From Acidobacteriaceae bacterium (GTDB taxonomy: Bacteria; Acidobacteriota; Terriglobia; Terriglobales; Acidobacteriaceae): a DNA stretch of 31,021 nt. The translations under genes were made by a program, and so were the position numbers. The notes beneath the pieces are model-generated. The model was not told the origin of the DNA and made no database searches. It saw only the letters and a program-made list of their open reading frames with translations. Shown piece by piece: positions 1-7,921 of this stretch (its first letter is position 1; the number at the start of each line of letters is the position of its first letter). The stretch spans positions 1 to 31,021 of the forward strand of contig PMOF01000299.1 of the NCBI GenBank assembly GCA_003162495.1. Reading direction: 5' to 3'.

Positions 1-2
1 TG

Positions 3-155
3 CTGGCTCGGCCTATGAATGCTTCCCCGGCGGTGACGGCGCGGCCGGCGCAGGCCAAGGCTCCAGCGCAGAGCGTGTCTAAGGCGAACCATCGCGGGTC
101 GCATGCGGGCGCGAGCGGAACTAACGTCGCTCGGCCTGCTGCTGTAAATAAGTAA
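3..155 (+). CDS. C-terminal end of an alanine/proline-rich protein (partial)
   Basis: An open frame enters from the left edge and ends at TAA 153-155, giving about 50 residues rich in Ala, Pro, Ser and Arg with no recognisable domain. The other two forward frames stop early. Such low-complexity tails are common at the C-terminus of secreted or envelope proteins, but the fragment is too short to name. It converges on the ExbD-like gene, leaving only 15 bases between the two stop codons. It may be a real gene end or a chance open frame. Confidence 0.4.
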   Translation: MARPMNASPAVTARPAQAKAPAQSVSKANHRGSHAGASGTNVARPAAVNK

Positions 156-170
156 TTAATTCTGTTGTGG

Positions 171-695
171 TCATGCCGGCGGAACATACCGACTCTCGCT
201 TTTGTACCCATTCTCGGGCCATTCAAAATCGCAAATGCCGCCGCCACTAAGGTAGTCCAGCTCAAGTTGACTGCGCATGCGGTCCGTAACCAGAAAGACG
301 TGAAGATTAGTTGTTGAAGTGGCGATTTTGCTGTAGAGGTTTGCTAGGATCCCGAAGGGAACATCGGATTCAGCCATTATGTAGACGGCCCGTTCTGTTT
401 CTCGATATTCCATGATTTTCGAGATCAAAGGGGGTACCTCATCGGAGCGCTCCTGGGTTTGGTTGATCCGTGTGCTTCCATCCTTGGCGATACGAACAAA
501 GATAGGCATGTCGTCTTCGCACTCGCGCCACGAGGAATGCCTCTCAACCCGCGGTTTCGGAACATGCACACCTGTCGAAACCGGCCTTTGCACCACGAAT
601 GCACAAAGGCTCAAAATCAGGAAAAGGCAGGCGATGGGCGCCGCCATCAGCGCGTGAGGACGGTTCATATGCATACCATACTCTGACACCGGCAA
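171..695 (-). CDS. ExbD/TolR-like biopolymer transport protein, degenerate
   Basis: One N-terminal membrane helix (about residues 16-36 from the TTG start) is followed by a periplasmic domain with the ExbD/TolR pattern: a strand like MPIFVRIAKDG, a helix, then AVYIMAESDVPFG and VFLVTD near the end. ExbD proteins normally use the proton-motive force together with ExbB to energise TonB-dependent transport. Here the helix has no acidic residue, whereas ExbD and TolR carry an essential aspartate, and no ExbB gene is adjacent. The start is uncertain: TTG at 695, with ATG alternatives at 674 and 668. It lies 36 bases downstream of the YvlD-like gene on the same strand, so the two may be co-transcribed. 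ExbD fold is likely; a classical proton-driven motor role is doubtful. Confidence 0.65.
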   Translation of the reverse strand: MPVSEYGMHMNRPHALMAAPIACLFLILSLCAFVVQRPVSTGVHVPKPRVERHSSWRECEDDMPIFVRIAKDGSTRINQTQERSDEVPPLISKIMEYRETERAVYIMAESDVPFGILANLYSKIATSTTNLHVFLVTDRMRSQLELDYLSGGGICDFEWPENGYKSESRYVPPA

Positions 696-731
696 CGCAG
701 GCTTTGTTCCCCGCGCCGTAAGTGTCGTCTT

Positions 732-1076
732 TTAAATTCTCTTCGAGCCCGCGTGGACAGCGATGCCCACCAGCGCCAGCGCCACCGCGCCCCACAGGGC
801 AGGAATCCATCCGGCCACATGGAAGCCGGGGACGAAGCGCGCCGCCAAAAGGATCATTGCGGCGTTGATCACCAGCAGAAACAGGCCCAGGGTAATTATG
901 GTGATGGGGAACGTAATGATCTTCAACAGCAGGCCCAGGGTCGCGTTAAGCAGGCCAATCACCAGCGCAGCCACCAGGGCCGGCTCCAGGCCGCGCACGA
1001 CGAAGCCATGCAGAAAATGGGAGATCACCAGCAAAGTGACCGCACTGAGCAGCCAGTGAATCAAGAGTTTCATCAT
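732..1076 (-). CDS. YvlD-type 'phage holin family' four-helix membrane protein
   Basis: The 114-residue protein is almost entirely four hydrophobic helices separated by short polar turns, with the family pattern GLLNATLG, a central KIITFPITIITLGLF and a C-terminal PGFHVAGWIPALWG. This matches the small membrane family annotated as phage holin superfamily IV (YvlD), which is chromosomal in many bacteria and usually not a phage gene. The cellular role is unknown; Bacillus YvlD relatives are linked to envelope stress. AGGAG lies 9 bases before the first of two consecutive ATG codons. The 240 bases before the divergent LolA-like gene probably hold both promoters. Confidence 0.85.
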   Translation of the reverse strand: MMKLLIHWLLSAVTLLVISHFLHGFVVRGLEPALVAALVIGLLNATLGLLLKIITFPITIITLGLFLLVINAAMILLAARFVPGFHVAGWIPALWGAVALALVGIAVHAGSKRI

Positions 1077-1165
1077 TCCTTTTTTCTCCTTGTTGCGCGG
1101 CGGATTCTGTCGCCGGGCGGGGTGCCGGGATGCAGCTTTCGCGCCTCCGGCAGCGTGATCTCACA

Positions 1166-1178
1166 CCATACTGTATGG
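1166..1178. promoter_or_regulatory. Palindrome CCATAC-T-GTATGG between divergent genes
   Basis: A perfect 6-bp inverted repeat with a one-base centre lies between the divergently transcribed YvlD-like and LolA-like genes. Its size suits a dimeric regulator, but no regulator gene is adjacent and I see no second copy in the window. Confidence 0.25.
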
Positions 1179-1315
1179 AACGGCTCTATTCAAGCTGATC
1201 AAAACGGAACAACGATTCCGGGTGCGCAACCTTTCGACGGCTTGGTGGGTCCAACTTGAGGACTCCTGTGCGCCGACCCCTGCGCAGGCCGCAGTCTTTC
1301 CCAGGAAATTTCCTC

Positions 1316-2185
1316 ATGCGCGCTCGACGCTTCTTATGCCTTGCCGGTTTCATGACGCCGTTGCTGCTGGCTCCGCCGGGGTGCGCGCAGTCCGCGGCCA
1401 GCCCGCCAAGTCCTCCGATTCCCGACATTCACCAGCTTCTGCGCGAAGTGCAGGATCACCAGAAAGCCATGGAGAAGGTGCGCGAGAATTACACCTACAG
1501 CTCCATGCAAACTACGCAGGACATCGACGCCAAAGGCCAGGTAACCCAGACCAAGTCAGAGCAAGGCGAGGATTTTTTCGTGAACGGGCACGTGATTGAG
1601 CGCACAGTGAAGAAGAACGGCCAGCCTCTCGATGATCATGACCAGCAAAAGGAGACGGAGCGGGTTACCAAACTGGTGGAGAAGGCGCAGAAAACGCCGC
1701 CCGACCAGCCGCTCGAAGGGCAAACCATCCGCGTGAGCCGCTTGCTGGACATCATGGACGTGCGCAACCCGCGGCGCGAGAACTGGCGCGGCAGGCCGGC
1801 TATCGTTATCGATTTCGTGGGCCGCAAGAACGCACAGACCCACGGGCTCGCTGAGGATGCTTCAAAGAAGCTTTCAGGGACGATTTGGATCGACGAGGCC
1901 GACCGCCAGGTGGCCCATCTCGAAGTGATGTTCAACGACAATTTCAAAGTGGCCGGAGGGCTGTTCGCCAGCGTCCAGAAGGGCTCCCATTTCCGCTTCG
2001 ATCAGGAGTTGGTGAACGGAGAGATCTGGCTCCCCACCGGCGCCGAAGGCACCGTGGATGCGCGCCTGCTGCTGGTGAAGAACCTGCGCCAGCACTTTAT
2101 TGAAAGCGACTATGACTATAAGCGCTTCCACGTAGAGGCGCAGGAGACGAAGGGCGGGAAGCCGGTGGCGGATAAGAAGCCGTGA
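1316..2185 (+). CDS. LolA-like outer-membrane lipoprotein-sorting family protein, secreted
   Basis: This 289-residue protein begins with a signal peptide (MRARRFLCLAGFM, then a hydrophobic stretch to about residue 22). The mature part alternates beta strands in the LolA/LolB-like style, including YTYSSMQTTQDID, an EGEDFFVNG-type segment and a C-terminal run on the intact model (DYDYKRFHVEAQE). The frame is open from TTG 1256, but ATG 1316 has AGGA about 10 bases upstream and gives a clean signal peptide, so I prefer it. A cysteine follows APPG, which is not a good lipobox. Secreted proteins of this kind are frequent in acidobacteria and usually labelled hypothetical. Location is periplasmic or outer membrane; the ligand is unknown. 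Confidence 0.7.
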   Translation: MRARRFLCLAGFMTPLLLAPPGCAQSAASPPSPPIPDIHQLLREVQDHQKAMEKVRENYTYSSMQTTQDIDAKGQVTQTKSEQGEDFFVNGHVIERTVKKNGQPLDDHDQQKETERVTKLVEKAQKTPPDQPLEGQTIRVSRLLDIMDVRNPRRENWRGRPAIVIDFVGRKNAQTHGLAEDASKKLSGTIWIDEADRQVAHLEVMFNDNFKVAGGLFASVQKGSHFRFDQELVNGEIWLPTGAEGTVDARLLLVKNLRQHFIESDYDYKRFHVEAQETKGGKPVADKKP

Positions 2186-2225
2186 GCTGACTGCGGATGA
2201 AAAAGGGTGGTTGGGTTCGTGCTCT

Positions 2226-2251
2226 CCCATGTCTCAAAATCGAGACATGGG
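2226..2251. repeat. REP-like hairpin, copy A
   Basis: CCCATGTCTC and GAGACATGGG form a perfect 10-bp stem around the loop AAAATC, immediately followed by GCACCC. It shares the right flank ATGGGGCACC with copy B 107 bases further on. It sits between convergent genes, a usual place for REP elements. Confidence 0.65.
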
Positions 2252-2332
2252 GCACCCATTTTTTCTTATTCTCCATTTTCTTATTTCTCAGACACGCGCC
2301 ATTCGCCGCCCGGTATTTTGGTTTTATGGTTT

Positions 2333-2367
2333 CCCATCCTTGCGCCAAAAAGCGGCGCAAGGATGGG
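2333..2367. repeat. REP-like hairpin, copy B
   Basis: CCCATCCTTGCGCC and GGCGCAAGGATGGG form a perfect 14-bp stem around the loop AAAAAGC, followed by GCACC. The outer CCCAT...ATGGGGCACC frame is the same as in copy A, while the inner stem differs. A third, partial relative lies inside uxaA (25693-25728). It could also act as a bidirectional terminator between the convergent LolA-like and Spy-like genes. Confidence 0.7.
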
Positions 2368-2428
2368 GCACCGATAGTTGTGGAAGGGAAGAACGATTTC
2401 TTACTTTGTGGAATGGATGAACTATGGG

Positions 2429-2872
2429 CTACGCGCCGGGCGGGGGTGGTGGTGGCGCATCGCCGCCGGGGCCTCCTCGGCGGCGATGCATGCGCTGCTG
2501 TTGCAAAGCGGCAAATTTGGCCTTCTGGTCGTCATTCAGGAGGGCTGAGATCTTGTCATCGGTGTCTTTGCGGATGCCCTCCGTCTGCTCGCGGGTCGGT
2601 TGCGTGCCGCTGGAGCGCAACGCCTCCATCTTGCCCCGGCGCCCCTGCAGCAGGGCCTTAACCTGTGTTTGCTGGTCCGGAGTGAGCGAAAGCGCCTGAG
2701 TAAGCTGGCCGAGCTCGCGTTCGGCGTTGGGTCCACGGCGGCCCATTCCGCCCGCGGGCGGTCCGCTTTGCGGTTCATCCTGCGCGTAAAGAGCGCAGGA
2801 GCCGGCCAATAGGATGCCAGCCAAAAGAAGCGCAGGGCGCGCGGCAAAATTTCCTTTTCCAAACTTGATCAT
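2429..2872 (-). CDS. Spy/CpxP-like periplasmic protein (LTxxQ family)
   Basis: The 147-residue protein has an N-terminal signal peptide (hydrophobic core ALLLAGILLAGSCALYA) and a helical domain with the family hallmark LSLTPDQQTQVKALL and a second, degenerate copy LLNDDQKAKFAAL. Spy and CpxP are periplasmic chaperones or envelope-stress sensors built from such helices. The C-terminal tail is histidine/arginine/glycine-rich (MHRRRGGPGG) and ends in seven prolines, which may bind metal or simply be disordered. It stands alone on the minus strand and converges on the LolA-like gene. Family assignment is fairly sure; the exact function is inferred. Confidence 0.8.
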   Translation of the reverse strand: MIKFGKGNFAARPALLLAGILLAGSCALYAQDEPQSGPPAGGMGRRGPNAERELGQLTQALSLTPDQQTQVKALLQGRRGKMEALRSSGTQPTREQTEGIRKDTDDKISALLNDDQKAKFAALQQQRMHRRRGGPGGDAPPPPPPGA

Positions 2873-3002
2873 GATGCGGTACTCCTCTCATTCGGTGAAA
2901 CCTGAAGGGCGGAGAACGCCGAAGTGACCGTTCCGCCGATGAACCGCAGCGCCTGTGAAAGCGGAGTGTTCATTCAGCTAGACGAGTTGCCTGTTCAATT
3001 CG

Positions 3003-3031
3003 TTGACATGGAAGCATGAATTGCTTTTGAT
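3003..3031 (+). promoter_or_regulatory. Candidate sigma-70 promoter
   Basis: A perfect TTGACA is followed after 17 bases by TTTGAT (4/6 to TATAAT). It is about 100 bases before the small gene at 3129. CAATTC and GAATTG (2996-3001, 3018-3023) form an inverted repeat around it. Confidence 0.35.
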
Positions 3032-3128
3032 TGAAAGAAACCGGCCCGACAGGAAAGGCGATTCCCGCGGCCGATGCGGCGGCTGAGGATTCTGAGCTGG
3101 CGCGCATCGGGTCCGTTACAGTGGAAGC

Positions 3129-3404
3129 ATGTTTGCGCGCCGCATCTCCATCCAGCGTGTCGATTCCACCGGGACGCGGCACCCATGCCCCATTCACTGG
3201 ATCGACAACTTTGCCATGCGCAATTTCACCAATGACGCGGTCTTTGACGACACGCTGCCCGTCGCCGATGGACTGCTCGAGGCCGGCAGACGCGTTCCGC
3301 TGGATCGCCTGCAGCCGGCTATGGAAGACTGGTTTCGCCGCAAGGGCTACCTGAAGCCGGAGGAACGGCTGGAGGTGCTGGAGCTGGATCGCGCAAAGTC
3401 GTGA
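3129..3404 (+). CDS. Small hypothetical protein (91 aa)
   Basis: I do not recognise this protein. It is a compact, mostly polar sequence without signal peptide or membrane helix, ending in a charged helical part (DWFRRKGYLKPEERLEVLELD). Codon third positions are strongly G/C as in neighbouring genes, which favours this frame over an overlapping TTG-started frame (3031-3354). The start ATG has only a weak GGAAG-like site before it. It converges on the lysozyme gene with 21 bases between stops. Confidence 0.6.
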   Translation: MFARRISIQRVDSTGTRHPCPIHWIDNFAMRNFTNDAVFDDTLPVADGLLEAGRRVPLDRLQPAMEDWFRRKGYLKPEERLEVLELDRAKS

Positions 3405-3425
3405 GTGTTCCGCGCCGGTCTCGAT

Positions 3426-3884
3426 TCAGGCGATAAGCGGTTGGCGCAGGCTGGGGTTGTGCCAAAGGTGAAACTCGGCCTCGCGCCGGGCTTTCAATCC
3501 CGCGCTCTCGCGGTCGCCTGCGTGATCCCAGCGAAGCAACTGTTCGGCGGCCGCGTCATAGCGACCGATGTTCAGATCCTGCAGCAACGTGGATGCTGCC
3601 AGCCTACCTTGCCCGAGATTGAAGACAAAGTCCACCAGGGCGTCGAACTGACCCTGCGTGAGAGCAACGCGGATCAGGCGCTTGACGGACTGCTCGGCAA
3701 CAAGCACGTCGCGCACCAGCAATGCCGTCGCTTCACTTTCAAGAATGCTGTTGGGAAAAGACTCCGAAGCCAGAATCCGGTGGCCATAACCAATGGTCGG
3801 AATCCCTGAGGCATCCAGATACATGCGATCGCGAAAGCCCTCTGATTTTTTGAGTAACATCAACCCTGCCGCGCTCAGTAGCAT
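3426..3884 (-). CDS. GH24 lysozyme (T4-type endolysin-like muramidase)
   Basis: The 152-residue protein matches the T4-type lysozyme fold. The catalytic triad spacing E-x8-D-x5-T is intact (E15 in KKSEGFRD, D24, T30 just before IGYGH), with the later DALVDFVFNLGQG and GLKARREAEFHLW motifs. These enzymes hydrolyse peptidoglycan between MurNAc and GlcNAc. No clear signal peptide is present, although the N-terminus is mildly hydrophobic, so export would need a holin or signal-arrest route. GGAGG lies just upstream of ATG. No phage structural or replication genes surround it, so it is probably a domesticated endolysin or a prophage relic. Confidence 0.88.
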   Translation of the reverse strand: MLLSAAGLMLLKKSEGFRDRMYLDASGIPTIGYGHRILASESFPNSILESEATALLVRDVLVAEQSVKRLIRVALTQGQFDALVDFVFNLGQGRLAASTLLQDLNIGRYDAAAEQLLRWDHAGDRESAGLKARREAEFHLWHNPSLRQPLIA

Positions 3885-3910
3885 CGCGCCTCCTCCGCCG
3901 GGGGCCAGGG

Positions 3911-3944
3911 TGGCCCAAGCGCTGGTGGCCTGGATGGCCCAAGC
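3911..3944. repeat. Short direct repeat upstream of the lysozyme gene
   Basis: TGGCCCAAGC occurs at 3911-3920 and 3935-3944, with a related GGTGGCC between them. It falls in the probable leader of the lysozyme gene, about 25-60 bases before its start codon. Confidence 0.45.
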
Positions 3945-4007
3945 CTCAAGCTAGCAGGATGCGGAAATTAATCTGCAATGCCGACTCGGGCAGTACGCGA
4001 GCCAGAC

Positions 4008-4541
4008 TCAGTGGGCTGCGGACGGCCCTTTGCCGCTGAGCGCTTCGAATTCCGTCAGGATGGCCGTGACCGCGTCGTCAAAGTTGCGATCATGAGTCTT
4101 TTGCAGGAAGGCGATTTCGATGGACTGGGTGAAAGCCCACAGAACGTAGTGAGTCGCGCGATCGTAGACCACCATCCGGATCATCGGCACAGGGTCGGAA
4201 GCGCCATTGACCTTGCTTCCTTTGGTGGGCCCATTGGGCGCAGTGAGCTGCAGTTCGAGGACCAGGTCGGCCTCGGCTGGATCAGGTACCAGGTCGTATT
4301 GACCCGTAGCCTTGAGGGCTGCATAAAACTGATTGTAAGCGCGATTCGGGTCGCCGCTGAAGGGCGACGGGAACAGTCCGCTATCTGCGCCGGCATTGGA
4401 GATGAAAATCTTTTTCGCAGCGAGAATCTCCGCCGGGACAGGCGCCACGACCGTTGAGGCTGGTTGTTGGGCCAGCGCGGCTGCCGCAGTCAAGAGCGCG
4501 GCGCACAAGGTAACGCAAGATCTTAAACGGTTACTGTTCAT
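4008..4541 (-). CDS. Secreted hypothetical protein
   Basis: From the ATG at 4541 this is 177 residues with a signal peptide (MNSNRLRSCVTLCAALLTAAAALAQQ). The mature part starts with KKIFISNAGADSG and contains GDPNRAYNQFYAALKATGQYDLV, PAEADLVLELQL and VYDRATHYVLWAF. The pattern resembles a secreted family I recall from acidobacteria that has no established function. A longer frame to 4631 exists but lacks a secretion signal at its start. It begins 50 bases after the M1-like gene on the same strand, so the two may share a transcript. Confidence 0.65.
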   Translation of the reverse strand: MNSNRLRSCVTLCAALLTAAAALAQQPASTVVAPVPAEILAAKKIFISNAGADSGLFPSPFSGDPNRAYNQFYAALKATGQYDLVPDPAEADLVLELQLTAPNGPTKGSKVNGASDPVPMIRMVVYDRATHYVLWAFTQSIEIAFLQKTHDRNFDDAVTAILTEFEALSGKGPSAAH

Positions 4542-4591
4542 CGGAATTGCCTCATGGCTCGAACTACCGCGCCTGCAGTTTGAACAGGCCA

Positions 4592-6637
4592 TTATTCGGT
4601 TTCGGGCAACTTGTACGGTTTTTGCAGCCATTGCCGGGCCTCGTTGACTGCGCCCTGGGTGTTGTCGTTGGTCTGCACCGCGAGGCGGTACTCATTCACG
4701 GCGCGGTCGCGCTGGCCTGTGATGTCAAAGATTTTGCCCAGCGCGATGTGGCTCCAGACCTCAGTCCAGCGAGGCTCACCGTCGCCGCGAAGTGCGTCCC
4801 GGTAGGCATTTACGCTGGCTTGAAAGTTGTGCTGGGTAAACAGCAGCTCGCCGATGCGGTAGTTGGCGAGCGAACTTTGCGAGTTGGCTTCCAGCGCTTT
4901 TTGATATTCGGCCAGTCCGCCGGTCAGATCGCCCTGAGCCACCAGTTGCTGGCCCTTGAGGATGGCGATTCGCACTTGCAGATCGGGCGTGGACTTGAGC
5001 ACCCAGTCGCCGGGATCGATGCTGATATGCCGCGGCCGGCCAAAGGTATCCACCACGTACTGCGTATCGGTGCCCACCACATCGACTTTCTGGTTCTCGG
5101 TTTTGCCGTCCGTCTCCACGCGCAGTTCCACCGGCATGCGGAACAAGTCGAGGTCTTGCTGAATTTCGCCAATGGTGCGGAAACCTTTGTTGTTGCCCAG
5201 CCGGTAGACGGCGTACTTGTCAGTAAACACCGGTGCGCCGGTGCCGTCGATCCATTGCGCAAAAAAGGCGGTCAACTGTTGCTGGCTCTGCGCCTCAGCG
5301 ACCTTGATAAGGTCTGCGGCGCGAATGCCAGTGTCAGTGTACTGGCTCAGCGTGCCTTTGAGCGTGGCCAGAAACGCCTTGTCGCCCACTTCCCAGCGCA
5401 GCATGTGAAAGATCATGGCGCCTTTTTCCAAAGTCATGGACTGGAACTCGGGCGAGAAGGGGCTGAGACGGCCGGCGCTGGATAGCGGAATCGTATCGTA
5501 GGCCAGCGCGCCGGCGGAAACGTCTTGCAGCGCCGCGTTCATGGCGCTCTTGCCGCTCTCGTCCTCGAGGAACATCAATTCGCCATAGCGAGCCATGCCG
5601 TTGGTGATCCAGGCATCGTTCTGGGTGCGCGGACTCACCTCGGATCCCCACCACTGATGCGCGATGGTGTTGGCCAGCAGGCGCACGCCGCTCTTGTCGC
5701 TCACGCGCGAACCCAGAATGGCTGCCAGCTCCGGCGCCCACACAGCGGGCAGGGTATCGTCGGGCAGCTCAACGACATTGAGATGGCTGGTCTCCGGCGC
5801 GCCAAAGCTGTCGGTAAAGAAGTCGTATTCCCTTGCCGCAGTCTGCGCCAGTTGGTTAGCGGCGGCCTGATGGCTCACCGTCAGATAGACTTTGATGTTT
5901 CCGGGGCCGGCCGTGACCGGGCCCACATAACGGCCCGCAATCACCGTGCCCGGAAATCCCGGCTTGTTCCAGTTGAAGTCAAACTGGTCGCCGGGCTTGC
6001 CGCTGGCCAGAGTCACGGACTTTGACGCGCCCGTGCTGCCGCTGGCAAACACCTTCATCCCCTGTGGAACGCGGATGTGCATCTCCGCTATGAACCGGTC
6101 GGTCATGTAGCCGGTGGAGGGAAACCAGCGCGCGGGGTAGAGCAGGTAGGTGATGGGCTCCTGAATGGCGGCCAGCTTCAACCCCTCAATGGGGCCGTCT
6201 TCGTTTCCGGTAATTATGCCGTCGTATTCAAAGGTCCAGTGCGATACCTGTCCTTTGGTAAAGGGCGACGCAGGAGTAATGCGGATGGTTCCGTCCGCGG
6301 TCCTCTCCCCGGTTAGAACCTTGCCGGTGTCGTCAGTGATTTTGCCGATCTTGAGTGCCGGGTGAAACCCAAAGCTCACCACATCAAGTGTTTCCGGTGC
6401 GGTAAAAGCAACCACCGTTTTGGCGGCCAGATGGTGAGCGGCGGGGTCCAGTTCGGCGTCAATCACATAGCCGGTAATGGCCAGGGCGGCCCGCTCCGGT
6501 CTCTGTGCGGCGAGGGGCGTCGGGATCAGCTGGCCAAGTATGAGGACTGCGGTCAGGGCCAGCAAGGCTCCCAGAGACAGGCCTAGTCTCAATCCATGCC
6601 GCATGTTTAGCTTCGTTCTATGCATAGCAGTCATCAT
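4592..6637 (-). CDS. M1 metallopeptidase-like protein with destroyed zinc site and C-terminal TPRs
   Basis: The 681-residue protein has a signal sequence (hydrophobic part about residues 17-42), an M1-type beta N-domain, the peptidase core and a tetratricopeptide-like helical tail (about 560-670, with LAEYQKALEANSQSSLANY and AVNEYRLAVQTND). The core has AHQWWG and WITNGMARYGELMF, which align with the M1 HExxH-x18-E site, but here the motif is N323-T-I-A-H327 with N346 in place of the second glutamate. Only one of the three zinc ligands remains and the catalytic Glu is Thr, so hydrolysis is not expected. It may act as a binding or scaffold protein in the periplasm. The start has no strong ribosome site; ATG 6625 is an alternative. 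Confidence 0.82.
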   Translation of the reverse strand: MMTAMHRTKLNMRHGLRLGLSLGALLALTAVLILGQLIPTPLAAQRPERAALAITGYVIDAELDPAAHHLAAKTVVAFTAPETLDVVSFGFHPALKIGKITDDTGKVLTGERTADGTIRITPASPFTKGQVSHWTFEYDGIITGNEDGPIEGLKLAAIQEPITYLLYPARWFPSTGYMTDRFIAEMHIRVPQGMKVFASGSTGASKSVTLASGKPGDQFDFNWNKPGFPGTVIAGRYVGPVTAGPGNIKVYLTVSHQAAANQLAQTAAREYDFFTDSFGAPETSHLNVVELPDDTLPAVWAPELAAILGSRVSDKSGVRLLANTIAHQWWGSEVSPRTQNDAWITNGMARYGELMFLEDESGKSAMNAALQDVSAGALAYDTIPLSSAGRLSPFSPEFQSMTLEKGAMIFHMLRWEVGDKAFLATLKGTLSQYTDTGIRAADLIKVAEAQSQQQLTAFFAQWIDGTGAPVFTDKYAVYRLGNNKGFRTIGEIQQDLDLFRMPVELRVETDGKTENQKVDVVGTDTQYVVDTFGRPRHISIDPGDWVLKSTPDLQVRIAILKGQQLVAQGDLTGGLAEYQKALEANSQSSLANYRIGELLFTQHNFQASVNAYRDALRGDGEPRWTEVWSHIALGKIFDITGQRDRAVNEYRLAVQTNDNTQGAVNEARQWLQKPYKLPETE

Positions 6638-6691
6638 CGCATCGTAGCCGTTCTTGTGAAAGATGGTCTCATGGCCTGGTTCCGGGCTGAA

Positions 6692-7921
6692 TTACAAAGG
6701 CGCGACTTGAACCGTCTTTGACGGCGAAGCCGCGCCAAGCTGGTCAAGTGTAATTGCCGCCACCCGGTCAATTGCGCCGTGGCTTTCGCCTTCGGGACTG
6801 GCCAGCCGGGTACTCAACAGGCCATGGATTCGCCTTAGCTCCTTCATCATGGACTCACGAGATGCCCCGTCCGGTAGCAGCCGGTCCATTTCCTGCACGA
6901 TATTTGCTGCCGTGAAGCGGCTCTGGATCAATTCCGGGACTACTCGCTTGCCGGCAATCAGGTTGGCCATGGCTACATGCGGCACCGTCACGACCCGTTG
7001 AGCGATGGCATAGGTCAGCGGAGAAACCCGGTAGACCACCACAAAAGGATTGCCGATAAGCGCCGCTTCCACAGTGGCGGTTCCGCTGGCCACCACCGAG
7101 GCGCGGGCGTGGAAGAGCGCGGCGCGCGCATCTTCCACCAACTTTACGGGCAGGCCGTCTGAATGGATCTCTACCAGCCGCCGGACTTCGTCGCGCTGCG
7201 GCGCATTGAGGGTTGGGGCCAGCGGGATCACAAACCCATATTCGCCGGGATGGCTTCGCGCAGACAGCAACCGAGCTGCTTGCAGCATCTCTGGCAGATT
7301 GGCGCGAATTTCCCTGGGCCGGCTGCCCGGAAGCAGGCCGACCCAGGTCTTTGTGGGGTCCAGGCCGTTTTCTGCGGCGAACTGTTCGCGGCTCATGGCC
7401 GGGAGCGGCAAATCCGCCAGCGGATGGCCCACAAACTCCGCCTCGACGCCGCGCTCGCGATAGAACGGTTCCTCGAAGGGAAAGATCACCAGCATCCGCC
7501 TGACATACTTCTGAACCAGCTTGATTCGGTGCTTTTTCCAGGCCCATAACTGGGGGCTGACAAAGAAAATCACGGGAACTCCCTGCCGATGCAGCTCTTT
7601 GGCCAGCTTGAGGTGGATGTCGGGAAAGTCGATGAGCACGGCAACATCCGGTCTTCGCTCCCGGACAGCCTGCTTAAGTTTGCGGAACCCGGCGTAGATG
7701 CGCGGCAGGTGGCGAACGACCTCGGTAATGCCCATCACCGCCATGTCTTCCGACCGCACCACGCGGTCCAGGCCCGCCTCAACCATGCGCTCCCCGCCCA
7801 TGCCGAAGAAGCGCGCCGTCTGGCCGGTTGCGGCAAGCTGCTTCTTCAGCGATTCAATCAGCAGCGCGCCGTAATGTTCGCCGCTCGCTTCGCCTGCCGA
7901 GATGAAGAGGGTGGGGGGCAT
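6692..7921 (-). CDS. lpxB: Lipid-A-disaccharide synthase LpxB
   Basis: LpxB joins UDP-diacylglucosamine and lipid X to make the lipid A disaccharide at the inner face of the cytoplasmic membrane. The 409-residue sequence has the N-terminal SAGEASGEHYGA, DFPDIHLKLAKELH, QLWAWKKHRI, the GT-B nucleotide-binding region GLLPGSRPREI and SGTATVEAALIGNPFVVVYR, all in the usual order. Length is close to the family norm. It lies upstream of, and co-oriented with, the M1-like gene (54-base gap) and diverges from the VWFA-related genes. The other lpx genes are not here. Its presence implies an LPS-bearing outer membrane. Confidence 0.95.
   Translation of the reverse strand: MPPTLFISAGEASGEHYGALLIESLKKQLAATGQTARFFGMGGERMVEAGLDRVVRSEDMAVMGITEVVRHLPRIYAGFRKLKQAVRERRPDVAVLIDFPDIHLKLAKELHRQGVPVIFFVSPQLWAWKKHRIKLVQKYVRRMLVIFPFEEPFYRERGVEAEFVGHPLADLPLPAMSREQFAAENGLDPTKTWVGLLPGSRPREIRANLPEMLQAARLLSARSHPGEYGFVIPLAPTLNAPQRDEVRRLVEIHSDGLPVKLVEDARAALFHARASVVASGTATVEAALIGNPFVVVYRVSPLTYAIAQRVVTVPHVAMANLIAGKRVVPELIQSRFTAANIVQEMDRLLPDGASRESMMKELRRIHGLLSTRLASPEGESHGAIDRVAAITLDQLGAASPSKTVQVAPL

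Noticed and set aside
3031..3354. 107-codon TTG-started frame overlapping the gene at 3129
   Set aside because: Weaker start and less typical third-position usage than the 3129-3404 frame.
732..3884. Prophage remnant suggested by 'holin' and lysozyme
   Set aside because: The holin-family protein is the chromosomal YvlD type, the two genes are 2.3 kb apart with unrelated genes between, and no other phage gene is present.
4547..5485. 312-codon open frame opposite the M1-like gene
   Set aside because: No domain or ribosome site; the minus-strand frame has clear M1 and TPR patterns.
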